A DNA stretch of 64,000 bases from Psychrobacter sp. UBA3962 (GTDB taxonomy: Bacteria > Pseudomonadota > Gammaproteobacteria > Pseudomonadales > Moraxellaceae), in assembly GCF_002385225.1 (NCBI RefSeq), contig NZ_DGDC01000020.1:32112-96111 (forward strand). Direction: 5' to 3'. Within the stretch, counting starts at the first letter, position 1; each line of letters begins with the position of its first letter. Both the position numbers and the translations under genes were made by a program. Under the pieces are notes generated by a model. The model did no database searches. It had not been told where the DNA came from and saw nothing but the letters and a program-made list of their open reading frames with translations. Below are positions 35,369 through 42,949 of this stretch, in pieces.

Positions 35369-35409
35369 CAGTATTGTTATTGCCTATTGTATATTATTGG
35401 AGTAACGCG

Positions 35410-35778
35410 ATGATTCAGACTGAAACAATTCTGGAAGTTGCAGATAATAGTGGTGCACGACGTGTACAGTGTATTAAGGTACTAGGCGGTTCACATCGTC
35501 GTTATGCCTCTGTAGGCGACATCATTAAAGTATCTGTTAAAGAAGCAATTCCACGTGGTCGTGTTAAGAAAGGCGATGTAATGAATGCTGTGGTTGTACG
35601 TACCAAAAAAGGTGTACGTCGTCCAGATGGTTCAGTACTACGTTTTGATGACAACGCTGCTGTATTGCTTAACCAGAATAAAGCCCCGATTGCCACTCGT
35701 ATCTTTGGGCCGGTAACTCGTGAACTACGTGGTGATCAATTTATGAAGATTGTATCACTAGCACCAGAAGTACTGTAG
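35410..35778 (+). CDS. rplN: 50S ribosomal protein L14
   Basis: L14 forms an intersubunit bridge. The correct start is ATG 35410 (IQTETILEVADNSGARRVQC) behind TTGGAGTAA, giving 122 residues like the family; an upstream in-frame start would add 20 unrelated residues. The conserved GRVKKGDVMNAVVVRTKKG block is present. It opens the spc section; rplX follows after nine bases. Confidence 0.98.
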   Translation: MIQTETILEVADNSGARRVQCIKVLGGSHRRYASVGDIIKVSVKEAIPRGRVKKGDVMNAVVVRTKKGVRRPDGSVLRFDDNAAVLLNQNKAPIATRIFGPVTRELRGDQFMKIVSLAPEVL

Positions 35779-35787
35779 AGGTAACCC

Positions 35788-36105
35788 ATGGCTAAATTAC
35801 GTAAAGGCGACAGTGTTATTGTTATTGCTGGTAAAGATAAAGGCAAACAAGGCATTGTGCTAGCGGTAAAAAATGACCGTATCAAAGTGGAAGGTATTAA
35901 CATCGTCACCAAACACCAAAAGCCAAATGCGGCAACTGGTGCTGAAGGTGGTATCGTTAAGCAAGAAGCATTTTTACATATTTCTAACGTCGCAATTTTT
36001 AATGCGCAAACCCAAAAAGCTGATCGTATTACTTATCAGTTTGACGAAGACGGCAAAAAACAACGCGTCTATCGTTCAAACGGTGAAGTAGTGGCGACTG
36101 CGTAA
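35788..36105 (+). CDS. rplX: 50S ribosomal protein L24
   Basis: L24 is an assembly initiator that binds the 5' end of 23S rRNA. The KOW motif KGDSVIVIAGKDKGKQG opens the protein, followed by KVEGINIVTKHQKP. Length is 105 residues (104 in E. coli). GAGG lies upstream of ATG 35788. rplE is 21 bases downstream. Confidence 0.97.
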   Translation: MAKLRKGDSVIVIAGKDKGKQGIVLAVKNDRIKVEGINIVTKHQKPNAATGAEGGIVKQEAFLHISNVAIFNAQTQKADRITYQFDEDGKKQRVYRSNGEVVATA

Positions 36106-36126
36106 AACACTAAGGGTGTAATAGCA

Positions 36127-36663
36127 ATGGCTAGATTAAAATCACTATACAATGACCAGTACAAGCAACAGATCAAAGAAGAACTAGGCTTGGAAAACGT
36201 CATGCAAGTACCAAAGATCACCAAAATTACTCTTAACATGGGTGTTGGCGGTGCTTCACAAGACAAGAAGCTTTTAGAAGGTGCCGTAGCGGACATGACT
36301 GCAATTGCAGGTCAGAAGCCGGTAATCACTAAAGCTCGTAAATCTGTCGCTGGCTTTAAAATTCGTGAAGAATGGCCAATTGGCTGTAAAGTGACACTTC
36401 GTGGCGAGCAAATGTATGAGTTTTTAGATCGTCTCATTGCTATTGCTATCCCACGTATCCGTGACTTCCGTGGCTTTTCACCAAAAGCTTTCGATGGTCG
36501 TGGTAACTACTCGTTAGGTATTAAAGAGCAAATCGTTTTCCCAGAAGTTGATTATGATAAAATTGATCGCCTTCGTGGGCTTGATATCACTATCACGACA
36601 TCTGCTCAGGATGACGAGCAGGGTCGCGCACTGCTTAAAGCATTCGGCTTCCCATTCAAATAG
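36127..36663 (+). CDS. rplE: 50S ribosomal protein L5
   Basis: L5 binds 5S rRNA in the central protuberance with L18. The 178 residues (179 in E. coli) show the family blocks KITLNMGVGGASQDKKLL, AGQKPVITKARKSVAGFKIR and PRIRDFRGFSPKAFDGRGNY. In E. coli the rplE start is where S8 represses the spc operon; I did not identify an S8-like fold here. Confidence 0.98.
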   Translation: MARLKSLYNDQYKQQIKEELGLENVMQVPKITKITLNMGVGGASQDKKLLEGAVADMTAIAGQKPVITKARKSVAGFKIREEWPIGCKVTLRGEQMYEFLDRLIAIAIPRIRDFRGFSPKAFDGRGNYSLGIKEQIVFPEVDYDKIDRLRGLDITITTSAQDDEQGRALLKAFGFPFK

Positions 36664-36675
36664 GAATAAAGCATT

Positions 36676-36981
36676 ATGGCAAAAAAGAGCATGATTAATC
36701 GCGAATTAAAACGCGAGAAAATGGTTGCTAAGTATGCTGAGAAGCGTGCAAATCTTAAAGCAATCATTAGTGACATGAACGCAAGTGATGAAGAGAGAAT
36801 GGACGCCATTCTTGAGCTTCAATCACTGCCACGTAACTCGTCTCCAGTTAGACTACGTAACCGTTGTGGTGTAACTGGCCGTCCTCATGGTTACTTCCGT
36901 AAGTTTGGTTTATCACGTAACATTTTACGCGAACGCGTAATGCAAGGTGATGTTCCAGGCGTTCGTAAAGCTAGTTGGTAA
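36676..36981 (+). CDS. rpsN: 30S ribosomal protein S14 (long, zinc-free form)
   Basis: S14 is in the 30S head near S3 and S19. At 101 residues it is the long form, and the CxxC pairs of the short zinc type are absent. The C-terminal signature RNRCGVTGRPHGYFRKFGLSR is conserved. AGGAA precedes ATG 36676. rpsH follows after 12 bases. Confidence 0.97.
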   Translation: MAKKSMINRELKREKMVAKYAEKRANLKAIISDMNASDEERMDAILELQSLPRNSSPVRLRNRCGVTGRPHGYFRKFGLSRNILRERVMQGDVPGVRKASW

Positions 36982-36993
36982 GGGAGTAATACT

Positions 36994-37392
36994 ATGAGTA
37001 TGCAAGATACAGTTGCTGATATGCTAACCCGTATCCGTAACGCACAAATGGCACGTAAGGTTTCTGTTGCTATGCCAAGCTCAAAGCTACGTAAGTCAAT
37101 TGCTGACTTATTAGTAGAAGAAGGTTACATCGCATCTGCTGAAGTAACTGAAGAAGGCAATGGTAAAGCAACTTTAGAAATCGAATTAAAATACTTCGAA
37201 GGCAAGCCTGTTATTGAAGTAATTAAACGCTACAGCCGTCCAGGTTTACGTCAATACCGCGGTAAAGACGCAATCCCATCGGTACAGCAAGGTTTAGGTG
37301 TTGCGATTGTTTCAACCAGCAAAGGTATTATGAGCGATCGTGCTGCTCGTGCCGCTGGCATCGGTGGTGAAATCATCGCATTTGTTGCTTAA
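36994..37392 (+). CDS. rpsH: 30S ribosomal protein S8
   Basis: S8 is a primary binder of the 16S central domain and a known translational repressor of the spc operon in E. coli. The 132 residues begin SMQDTVADMLTRIRNAQ and end with GIMSDRAARAAGIGGEIIAFVA, the family C-terminus. GGGAG lies upstream. A 194-base gap with a terminator-like hairpin separates it from rplF, unlike the tight spacing in E. coli. Confidence 0.97.
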   Translation: MSMQDTVADMLTRIRNAQMARKVSVAMPSSKLRKSIADLLVEEGYIASAEVTEEGNGKATLEIELKYFEGKPVIEVIKRYSRPGLRQYRGKDAIPSVQQGLGVAIVSTSKGIMSDRAARAAGIGGEIIAFVA

Positions 37393-37414
37393 ATCATATT
37401 TTGTATTATTTAAC

Positions 37415-37443
37415 TTTTTTAAATTCTATTAATAGGGTATAAT
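37415..37443 (+). promoter_or_regulatory. Possible promoter before rplF
   Basis: A perfect TATAAT lies at 37438-37443 in GGGTATAATGGG. The region 17 bases upstream is T-rich rather than a good -35. Position in the long rpsH-rplF gap makes it plausible. Confidence 0.4.
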
Positions 37444-37516
37444 GGGCGCCTTTATTTAGGCCCCTAGTTACTCAAAATAGTTTAAAGCTTAAGTAATATA
37501 GAGCTGATTATTTAAA

Positions 37517-37547
37517 TTAACAGGCCTAGTGCCTGTTAATTTTTTCA
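37517..37547 (+). terminator. Terminator-like hairpin between rpsH and rplF
   Basis: TTAACAGGC (37517-37525) pairs perfectly with GCCTGTTAA (37531-37539) over a 5-base loop, immediately followed by seven T. This is a canonical intrinsic terminator shape inside a ribosomal-protein cluster, 40 bases before rplF. It may act as an attenuator, or end the upstream section while the TATAAT at 37438 restarts transcription. Confidence 0.75.
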
Positions 37548-37586
37548 TAATCATTCGTTATTTATCTGTTATTAAGGAATACTCCT

Positions 37587-38120
37587 ATGTCTCGTGTGGC
37601 TAAAGCCCCAGTAGCACTGCCTAAGGGTGTAAGTGTTACTTTGAACGGTCAGCAGGTTGAAGTTAAAGGCAGTAAAGGTACTATGTCTTTACACCTGCAT
37701 GATTTGGTCGAGCTAAAACAAGAAGATGATCAACTGATCTTATCACCTGTTTCTGACTCTAAAGAAGGTTGGATGCACACTGGTACTATGCGTTCATTAG
37801 TGAACAACCTAGTAGTAGGTGTTTCTGAAGGTTTTGAAAGAAAACTTCAGTTGATTGGTGTTGGTTACCGTGCCCAAGTAGCAGGTAACAAAGTAACTTT
37901 AAACGTTGGTTACTCTCACCCAATCGAATATACACTTCCAGAAGGTGTAACTGCTGAAACCCCAAGCCAAACTGAAATCGTTTTAAAATCAAACGATAAG
38001 CAGGCATTAGGTCAAGCTGCTGCGAAAATCCGTGGTTATCGTCCGCCTGAGCCATATAAAGGTAAAGGTATCCGTTATAGTGACGAGCATGTGGTTCGTA
38101 AAGAAGCTAAGAAAAAATAA
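37587..38120 (+). CDS. rplF: 50S ribosomal protein L6
   Basis: L6 supports the GTPase-associated region. The 177 residues equal the E. coli length. Conserved parts are SRVAKAPVALPKGVSV at the start, LQLIGVGYRAQVAGN in the middle and the C-terminal RPPEPYKGKGIRYSDE. AAGGAAT lies before ATG 37587. It starts the second part of the spc section after the internal hairpin; rplR is 11 bases downstream. Confidence 0.98.
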   Translation: MSRVAKAPVALPKGVSVTLNGQQVEVKGSKGTMSLHLHDLVELKQEDDQLILSPVSDSKEGWMHTGTMRSLVNNLVVGVSEGFERKLQLIGVGYRAQVAGNKVTLNVGYSHPIEYTLPEGVTAETPSQTEIVLKSNDKQALGQAAAKIRGYRPPEPYKGKGIRYSDEHVVRKEAKKK

Positions 38121-38131
38121 GGTGAAATGAC

Positions 38132-38482
38132 ATGTTTGATAAAAGAGCTGCTCGCTTACGTCGAGCTAAGAAAACACGTGCCCACATCCGTCATCTAGGT
38201 GTGCATCGTTTAGTTGTTAACCGTACCCCACGCCATATTTATGCTCAGATCATTTCTCCAACTGGCGGAGAAGTATTGGCACAAGCATCTACGCTTGATA
38301 GCACTTTACGCTCTGGCGCTACTGGTAACGTTGAAGCAGCTACTGCTGTTGGTAAACTTATCGCTGAACGTGGAAAATCTGCTGGTATCACTAAAGTTGC
38401 TTTTGACCGTAGTGGTTTCAAATACCACGGCCGTGTTAAAGCATTAGCTGACGCCGCTCGTGAAAATGGATTGGAGTTTTAA
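38132..38482 (+). CDS. rplR: 50S ribosomal protein L18
   Basis: L18 binds 5S rRNA in the central protuberance. The 116 residues (117 in E. coli) show the basic N-terminus KRAARLRRAKKTRAHIR and the C-terminal FDRSGFKYHGRVKALADAAR motif. AAGGTGA lies before ATG 38132. rpsE begins two bases after the stop. Confidence 0.98.
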   Translation: MFDKRAARLRRAKKTRAHIRHLGVHRLVVNRTPRHIYAQIISPTGGEVLAQASTLDSTLRSGATGNVEAATAVGKLIAERGKSAGITKVAFDRSGFKYHGRVKALADAARENGLEF

Positions 38483-38484
38483 TC

Positions 38485-38982
38485 ATGGCTAAAGTAGAGC
38501 AAAATGACGGTTTAGTAGAAAAATTAGTTTCTGTTGATCGTGTATCTAAAGTTGTAAAAGGTGGTCGTATTTTCTCATTCACAGCATTAACTGTTGTTGG
38601 TGATGGTAACGGCCGTGTAGGTTTTGGACGTGGTAAAGCTCGCGAAGTTCCAGCTGCTATCCAAAAAGCACTTGAAGCTGCTAAGCGCAACATGATCACT
38701 GTTGATCTTGACGGCGTTACTTTACAGCATCCAATTGTTGCCCGTCATGGTGCAAGTAAAGTATACATGCAGCCAGCTAACGAAGGTACTGGTGTAATTG
38801 CCGGTGGTGCAGTTCGTGCCGTACTAGAATCAGCTGGTGTAGAAGACGTATTAACTAAATGTTACGGTTCAACAAACCCAACAAACGTAGTACGTGCAAC
38901 ATTCAATGGTTTACGTGATATGTCGTCTCCTGAAAAGGCGGCTGCAAAACGTGGTAAATCTGTAGACGAAATCTTGGGCTAA
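38485..38982 (+). CDS. rpsE: 30S ribosomal protein S5
   Basis: S5 influences decoding accuracy and, with S3 and S4, forms the mRNA entry channel. The 165 residues (167 in E. coli) include the loop VVKGGRIFSFTALTVVGDG, the GRVGFGRGKAREVPAAIQKA block and the C-terminal VLTKCYGSTNPTNVVRATFN. GGAG precedes ATG 38485. rpmD follows after 33 bases. Confidence 0.98.
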   Translation: MAKVEQNDGLVEKLVSVDRVSKVVKGGRIFSFTALTVVGDGNGRVGFGRGKAREVPAAIQKALEAAKRNMITVDLDGVTLQHPIVARHGASKVYMQPANEGTGVIAGGAVRAVLESAGVEDVLTKCYGSTNPTNVVRATFNGLRDMSSPEKAAAKRGKSVDEILG

Positions 38983-39015
38983 CCATTATTTAGATATTAA
39001 AGTAGGTGAGTTACG

Positions 39016-39195
39016 ATGAAAAAAATGAAAGTTACTCAAATTAAATCTGGTGCCCATCGCCTCAAGAGCCATAAAGCTTGTCTTATGGGCCTTGGTTTAC
39101 GCCGTATTGGACATACAGTTGAAGTTGAAGACACGCCTTCAACCCGTGGAATGGTGAATCGCATCAATTACATGGTTAAAGTGGAGGAAGCGTAA
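39016..39195 (+). CDS. rpmD: 50S ribosomal protein L30
   Basis: This short gene encodes 59 residues, the E. coli length. It begins KKMKVTQIKSGAHRLKSHKA and contains the family pattern GLGLRRIGHTVEVEDTPSTRGM. TAGGTGAG lies before ATG 39016. The TAA stop shares a base with the rplO start (TAATG), so the two are translationally coupled. Confidence 0.97.
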   Translation: MKKMKVTQIKSGAHRLKSHKACLMGLGLRRIGHTVEVEDTPSTRGMVNRINYMVKVEEA

Positions 39196-39644
39196 TGGGA
39201 CTTAAATTAAACGAATTATCGCCAGCCGTAGGCGCCAAAAAAACCGCACTTCGTAAAGGTCGTGGTATTGGTTCTGGCCTAGGTAAAACTGGTGGCCGTG
39301 GTGTTAAAGGTCAGAAGTCACGTTCAGGCTCAAGCATCAGTGCTGGTTTCGAAGGCGGTCAAATGCCTTTATACCGCCGTGTGCCTAAGTTTGGCTTTAC
39401 CAGTCAAATGGGTCTAACTACTGCAGAAGTACGTCTTTCTGAACTTAACAAGATTGATGGCGATGTAGTAAGCATTGAAACTTTAAAAGAAGCAAATATT
39501 ATCCGTCGTGATATGAAACGTGCGCGTATCATTTTATCTGGCGAGATTACTAAAGCTTATACATTTAAAGGTGTTAAAGTGACCAAAGGTGCTAAAGCTG
39601 CTATTGAAGCTGCTGGTGGCACAGTTGAGGAAACTCAGGAGTAA
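39195..39644 (+). CDS. rplO: 50S ribosomal protein L15
   Basis: L15 is a late-assembly protein of the 50S core. The 149 residues (144 in E. coli) contain the glycine-rich extension RKGRGIGSGLGKTGGRG, followed by the QKSRSG and GFEGGQMPLYRRVPKFGF blocks. It is coupled to rpmD by a one-base overlap, and secY starts five bases after its stop. Confidence 0.98.
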   Translation: MGLKLNELSPAVGAKKTALRKGRGIGSGLGKTGGRGVKGQKSRSGSSISAGFEGGQMPLYRRVPKFGFTSQMGLTTAEVRLSELNKIDGDVVSIETLKEANIIRRDMKRARIILSGEITKAYTFKGVKVTKGAKAAIEAAGGTVEETQE

Positions 39645-39649
39645 TTTAA

Positions 39650-40981
39650 ATGGCGAAGCAATCTGTGCCTACCTCTGCAATTCCGATGAATCCGCTTGTC
39701 TTTATTCGTAAGTATGATGAGCTATGGAGTCGCTTGTTGTTTTTGATGGGGGCGCTGGTTGTTTACCGTTTAGGTTCACATATTCCAGTTCCTGGTATTA
39801 ATCCAGTTAGCCTAGCAGATCTATTCTCTCGTAACGAAAACACCATCTTAAGCATGTTCAACATGTTCTCAGGGGGTGCGTTAGAGAGAATGTCTATTAT
39901 GGCTTTAGGAATCATGCCATATATCTCAGCTTCTATTATCGTACAGATGATGTCGGCCGTATTGCCTTCATTAGAAGCTTTGAAGAAAGAAGGAGAGTCT
40001 GGTCGTCGTAAATTGAATAAATATACGCGGCAGGGGACTCTCTTTTTGGCATCTATCCAAGCCATTTTTATGTGCACTGGATTAATCAGTCAAAACCTGA
40101 CATTGTCTTCAGGATTAACATTTTATATACCTGCTGTAAGCTCCCTTGTAGCAGGCGCCATGTTCTTGATGTGGCTTGGTGAGCAAATTACAGAACGCGG
40201 TGTGGGCAATGGTATTTCAATGCTTATTTTTGCGAGCATTGTGGCCAGTGTACCTAGTATGTTAGGTCAGTCCTTTGAGATGGTGAAAAACGATCCTCAA
40301 AGTCTGATTGTACTGTTGGTATTTGCGGTATTAGGTATTGCAGTGACAGCGGGCATTGTGTTTATTGAAAGAGCACAACGTCGTATCCCTGTAAACTATG
40401 CCCAAAAGCAGCAACTGGGTCGTAAAATTTATGCAAATCAACAATCTCACTTGCCTTTGAAGATTAATATGGCCGGGGTTATCCCAGCTATTTTCGCCAG
40501 TGCTTTGTTGATGTTTCCAGCAAGTTTAGGACAATGGGTAGGTAACTCTGCCGATCCTAGTGCGTGGCAGCAATTTTTACAAACCCTATCATTGGTTCTG
40601 GCACCAGGTCAGCCATTATATTTGGTTTTATTTGGTGCAATGATTATTTTCTTCTGTTACTTCTATACAGCGCTAGTGTTTAGCCCAAGAGAAGTGGCAG
40701 AGAACTTGAAGCGTAGTGGGGCTTATATTCCAGGAATTAGACCTGGTTTACAAACTCAGCGTTATCTAGATCACGTGTTAAACCGTCTTACCTTTATTGG
40801 GGCGATTTATATGACCGCAATCTGTTTAATGCCGATGCTACTACAGTCTTCATTTGGCATACCATTCCACCTAGGTGGTACATCACTTTTAATTATGGTA
40901 GTCGTGGTTATGGATTTCATTTCCCAGCTACAGGCTCACTTAATGACACATCAGTATCATGATCAGACTCTAATCAGATAG
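39650..40981 (+). CDS. secY: Protein translocase subunit SecY
   Basis: SecY is the ten-helix channel of the Sec translocon in the inner membrane, working with SecE, SecG and SecA. The 443 residues equal the E. coli length. Hallmarks are VYRLGSHIPVPGINP near the first helix, GIMPYISASIIVQMMSAVLP, and the cytoplasmic loop with RRIPVNYAQKQ. The C-terminal tail ends HQYHDQTLIR. rpmJ follows after 52 bases, as in E. coli. Confidence 0.98.
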   Translation: MAKQSVPTSAIPMNPLVFIRKYDELWSRLLFLMGALVVYRLGSHIPVPGINPVSLADLFSRNENTILSMFNMFSGGALERMSIMALGIMPYISASIIVQMMSAVLPSLEALKKEGESGRRKLNKYTRQGTLFLASIQAIFMCTGLISQNLTLSSGLTFYIPAVSSLVAGAMFLMWLGEQITERGVGNGISMLIFASIVASVPSMLGQSFEMVKNDPQSLIVLLVFAVLGIAVTAGIVFIERAQRRIPVNYAQKQQLGRKIYANQQSHLPLKINMAGVIPAIFASALLMFPASLGQWVGNSADPSAWQQFLQTLSLVLAPGQPLYLVLFGAMIIFFCYFYTALVFSPREVAENLKRSGAYIPGIRPGLQTQRYLDHVLNRLTFIGAIYMTAICLMPMLLQSSFGIPFHLGGTSLLIMVVVVMDFISQLQAHLMTHQYHDQTLIR

Positions 40982-41033
40982 TTTTAACCTATATTTAAAG
41001 CTTTTGAATAGATCTGTTCAATAGGAGAAAATT

Positions 41034-41150
41034 ATGAAAGTTCAAGCATCTGTTAAGAAAATTTGTGGTAGCTGTAAAGTAGTTCGCCGTAAAGGTAAAG
41101 TACACGTTATCTGTAAAGCAGAGCCACGTCATAAACAGCGTCAAGGTTAA
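41034..41150 (+). CDS. rpmJ: 50S ribosomal protein L36 (zinc-binding form)
   Basis: This 38-residue protein has the full zinc site Cys11, Cys14, Cys27 and His33, so it is the zinc-containing form that can be replaced by a paralogue under zinc limitation. ATAGGAG lies before ATG 41034. A 236-base gap with a strong hairpin follows before rpsM, whereas in E. coli rpsM follows more closely. Confidence 0.97.
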   Translation: MKVQASVKKICGSCKVVRRKGKVHVICKAEPRHKQRQG

Positions 41151-41214
41151 TTGTTAAGATTTGTATTTTAAAGTAATTTATAATACAGATGACGAATTAA
41201 ACTTGAAAATTTAG

Positions 41215-41236
41215 GGCGGATGAGCTATCATCCGCC
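41215..41236 (+). promoter_or_regulatory. Hairpin between rpmJ and rpsM
   Basis: GGCGGATGA (41215-41223) pairs perfectly with TCATCCGCC (41228-41236) over a 4-base loop. The following bases are not a T-run, although T-rich sequence comes about 15 bases later. It separates the spc and alpha sections; a TATAAT at 41348-41353 might restart transcription. Confidence 0.6.
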
Positions 41237-41386
41237 ACTTGCCGTCGTTTACTTACTTTTATTTGGTTTTTTGGTGTCAAATCAAACTACCAAACACAAA
41301 ATAAAGTGAATGGCAAAATCTGAAACATAAGTCTGAAAATATTTTTATATAATAAAGACTCATTTTTCATAACTGGAGAGAAATCA

Positions 41387-41743
41387 ATGGCTCGTATTGC
41401 CGGCGTCAACATCCCGGATAACAAGCATGCAGTGATTTCATTGACTTATATCTTTGGTATTGGTCGTACTACTGCTCAGAAGATCTTAGAAGCAGTTGGT
41501 ATCGAACCTACTACAAAAGTAAGTCAATTAGATGACGCACAGCTTGATGCTATCCGTGCAGAAGTTGGTAACTACATGACAGAGGGTGACCTACGTCGTG
41601 AAGTTTCAATGAATATCAAGCGTTTGGTCGACTTAGGTTGTTACCGTGGCATCCGCCATCGTCGTAACTTACCTGTAAGAGGTCAAAACACGAAGAACAA
41701 CGCTCGTACTCGTAAGGGTCCGATTCGTTCAATTAAAAGATAA
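41387..41743 (+). CDS. rpsM: 30S ribosomal protein S13
   Basis: S13 lies in the 30S head and makes bridges to the 50S subunit. The 118 residues equal the E. coli length, beginning ARIAGVNIPDNKHAVISLTY and ending with the basic GIRHRRNLPVRGQNTKNNAR and KGPIRSIKR. GGAGAG precedes ATG 41387. It opens the alpha section rpsM-rpsK-rpsD-rpoA-rplQ. Confidence 0.98.
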   Translation: MARIAGVNIPDNKHAVISLTYIFGIGRTTAQKILEAVGIEPTTKVSQLDDAQLDAIRAEVGNYMTEGDLRREVSMNIKRLVDLGCYRGIRHRRNLPVRGQNTKNNARTRKGPIRSIKR

Positions 41744-41763
41744 TTAACTTAGGAAGCTAAAAG

Positions 41764-42156
41764 ATGGCAAAAGACACCCGTGGTCGTAAAAAAACGGCAC
41801 GTCGTTCGGTATCCGAGGGCGTAGCCCACATTCATGCGTCTTTTAATAACACCATTGTAACGATTACTGATCGTCAAGGTAATGCATTGGCTTGGGCCAC
41901 CTCAGGTGGACAAGGCTTCCGTGGTTCACGTAAATCTACACCATTCGCAGCCCAGGTTGCAGCTGAAGTTGCTGGTAAAGCAGCCCAAGAAACTTATGGT
42001 GTAAAAAATGTCGATGTTCTGGTTAAAGGTCCAGGACCGGGTCGTGAGTCTGCGGTAAGAGCTTTAGGTGCATTAGGTTATAAAATTAACAGCATATCTG
42101 ATGTAACCCCAATCCCACACAACGGTTGCCGTCCGCCTAAAAAGCGTCGCGTATAA
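41764..42156 (+). CDS. rpsK: 30S ribosomal protein S11
   Basis: S11 is on the 30S platform near the mRNA exit. The 130 residues (129 in E. coli) include GVAHIHASFNNTIVTITDRQ, the GFRGSRKSTPFAAQ block and the C-terminal DVTPIPHNGCRPPKKRRV. TAGGAAG precedes ATG 41764. A 112-base gap with two inverted repeats separates it from rpsD. Confidence 0.98.
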   Translation: MAKDTRGRKKTARRSVSEGVAHIHASFNNTIVTITDRQGNALAWATSGGQGFRGSRKSTPFAAQVAAEVAGKAAQETYGVKNVDVLVKGPGPGRESAVRALGALGYKINSISDVTPIPHNGCRPPKKRRV

Positions 42157-42165
42157 ACTATTGTT

Positions 42166-42253
42166 ACCGTATTTTTTGCTTAATTTATAGCAAATTATAC
42201 GGTGTGTGTATTAAGACGAAATTACCGTTACAAGTTACTATTAAGACGTAACT
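42166..42253 (+). promoter_or_regulatory. Structured leader upstream of rpsD
   Basis: ACCGTATTTTTTGC (42166-42179) pairs with GCAAATTATACGGT (42190-42203), 14 positions with two mismatches and a 10-base loop. AGTTAC (42233-42238) then pairs perfectly with GTAACT (42248-42253), ending one base before the AAGGAG ribosome site of rpsD. TATTAAGACG is repeated directly at 42219 and 42239. The second stem is well placed to control rpsD initiation, perhaps through S4 itself; this is inference. Confidence 0.55.
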
Positions 42254-42268
42254 CAAGGAGACACAAGC

Positions 42269-42910
42269 ATGGCCCGTTATATAGGTCCAAAATTAAAGTT
42301 GTCGCGTCGTGAAGGTACTGATTTACAATTAAAATCAGGTGTTAAGCCTTATGACGTTAAAACTAAAAAAGCAGGTCGCGTACCTGGCCAACATGGCAAC
42401 ACTCGCAATAAAGCTTCTGAATACTCGCTACAGTTGCGTGAGAAGCAAAAAGTTAAGCGTATGTATGGCGTTTTAGAGCGTCAATTCGCTAACTACTATA
42501 AAGAATCTGCCCGTGCTCGTGGCGCAACTGGTGAACACCTATTGCAAATGCTAGAGCGTCGTTTAGACAACGTAGTATATCGTATGGGCTTTGGCTCAAC
42601 TCGTGCTGAAGCACGTCAGTTAGTAAGCCACCGTGCGATTATGCTGAAAAAAGCTGGTCGTGATGAGTTTGTTCGTGTGAACATTCCATCTATCCAAGTT
42701 CAAGATGGCGATGTAATCGCTATTCATGAAAAAGCGAAAGAACAGTTACGTATTAAGAATGCTATTGAACTTGCTACCCAACGTGGTATCCCTGAGTGGT
42801 TAGACGTTGATCATAGCAAAATGCAAGGTACATTTAAGCAAGCTCCAGATCGTATTGATCTACCTGCAGAAATCACCGAAAGCTTAATCGTTGAATTGTA
42901 TTCTAAATAA
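42269..42910 (+). CDS. rpsD: 30S ribosomal protein S4
   Basis: S4 nucleates 30S assembly and in E. coli represses the alpha operon. The 213 residues (206 in E. coli) contain GQHGNTRNKASEYSLQLREK, RRLDNVVYRMGFGSTRAEAR and the S4 RNA-binding block ARQLVSHRAIMLKK. The N-terminal zinc-type cysteines are absent. AAGGAG precedes ATG 42269. rpoA follows after 39 bases. Confidence 0.98.
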   Translation: MARYIGPKLKLSRREGTDLQLKSGVKPYDVKTKKAGRVPGQHGNTRNKASEYSLQLREKQKVKRMYGVLERQFANYYKESARARGATGEHLLQMLERRLDNVVYRMGFGSTRAEARQLVSHRAIMLKKAGRDEFVRVNIPSIQVQDGDVIAIHEKAKEQLRIKNAIELATQRGIPEWLDVDHSKMQGTFKQAPDRIDLPAEITESLIVELYSK

Positions 42911-42949
42911 TCGCTAACAATAATTTGATTAACTAATCGAGGTGACAAT

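Noticed and set aside
35350..35409. Extended N-terminus of L14
   Set aside because: The 20 extra residues are unrelated to the family, and ATG 35410 follows a good ribosome site.
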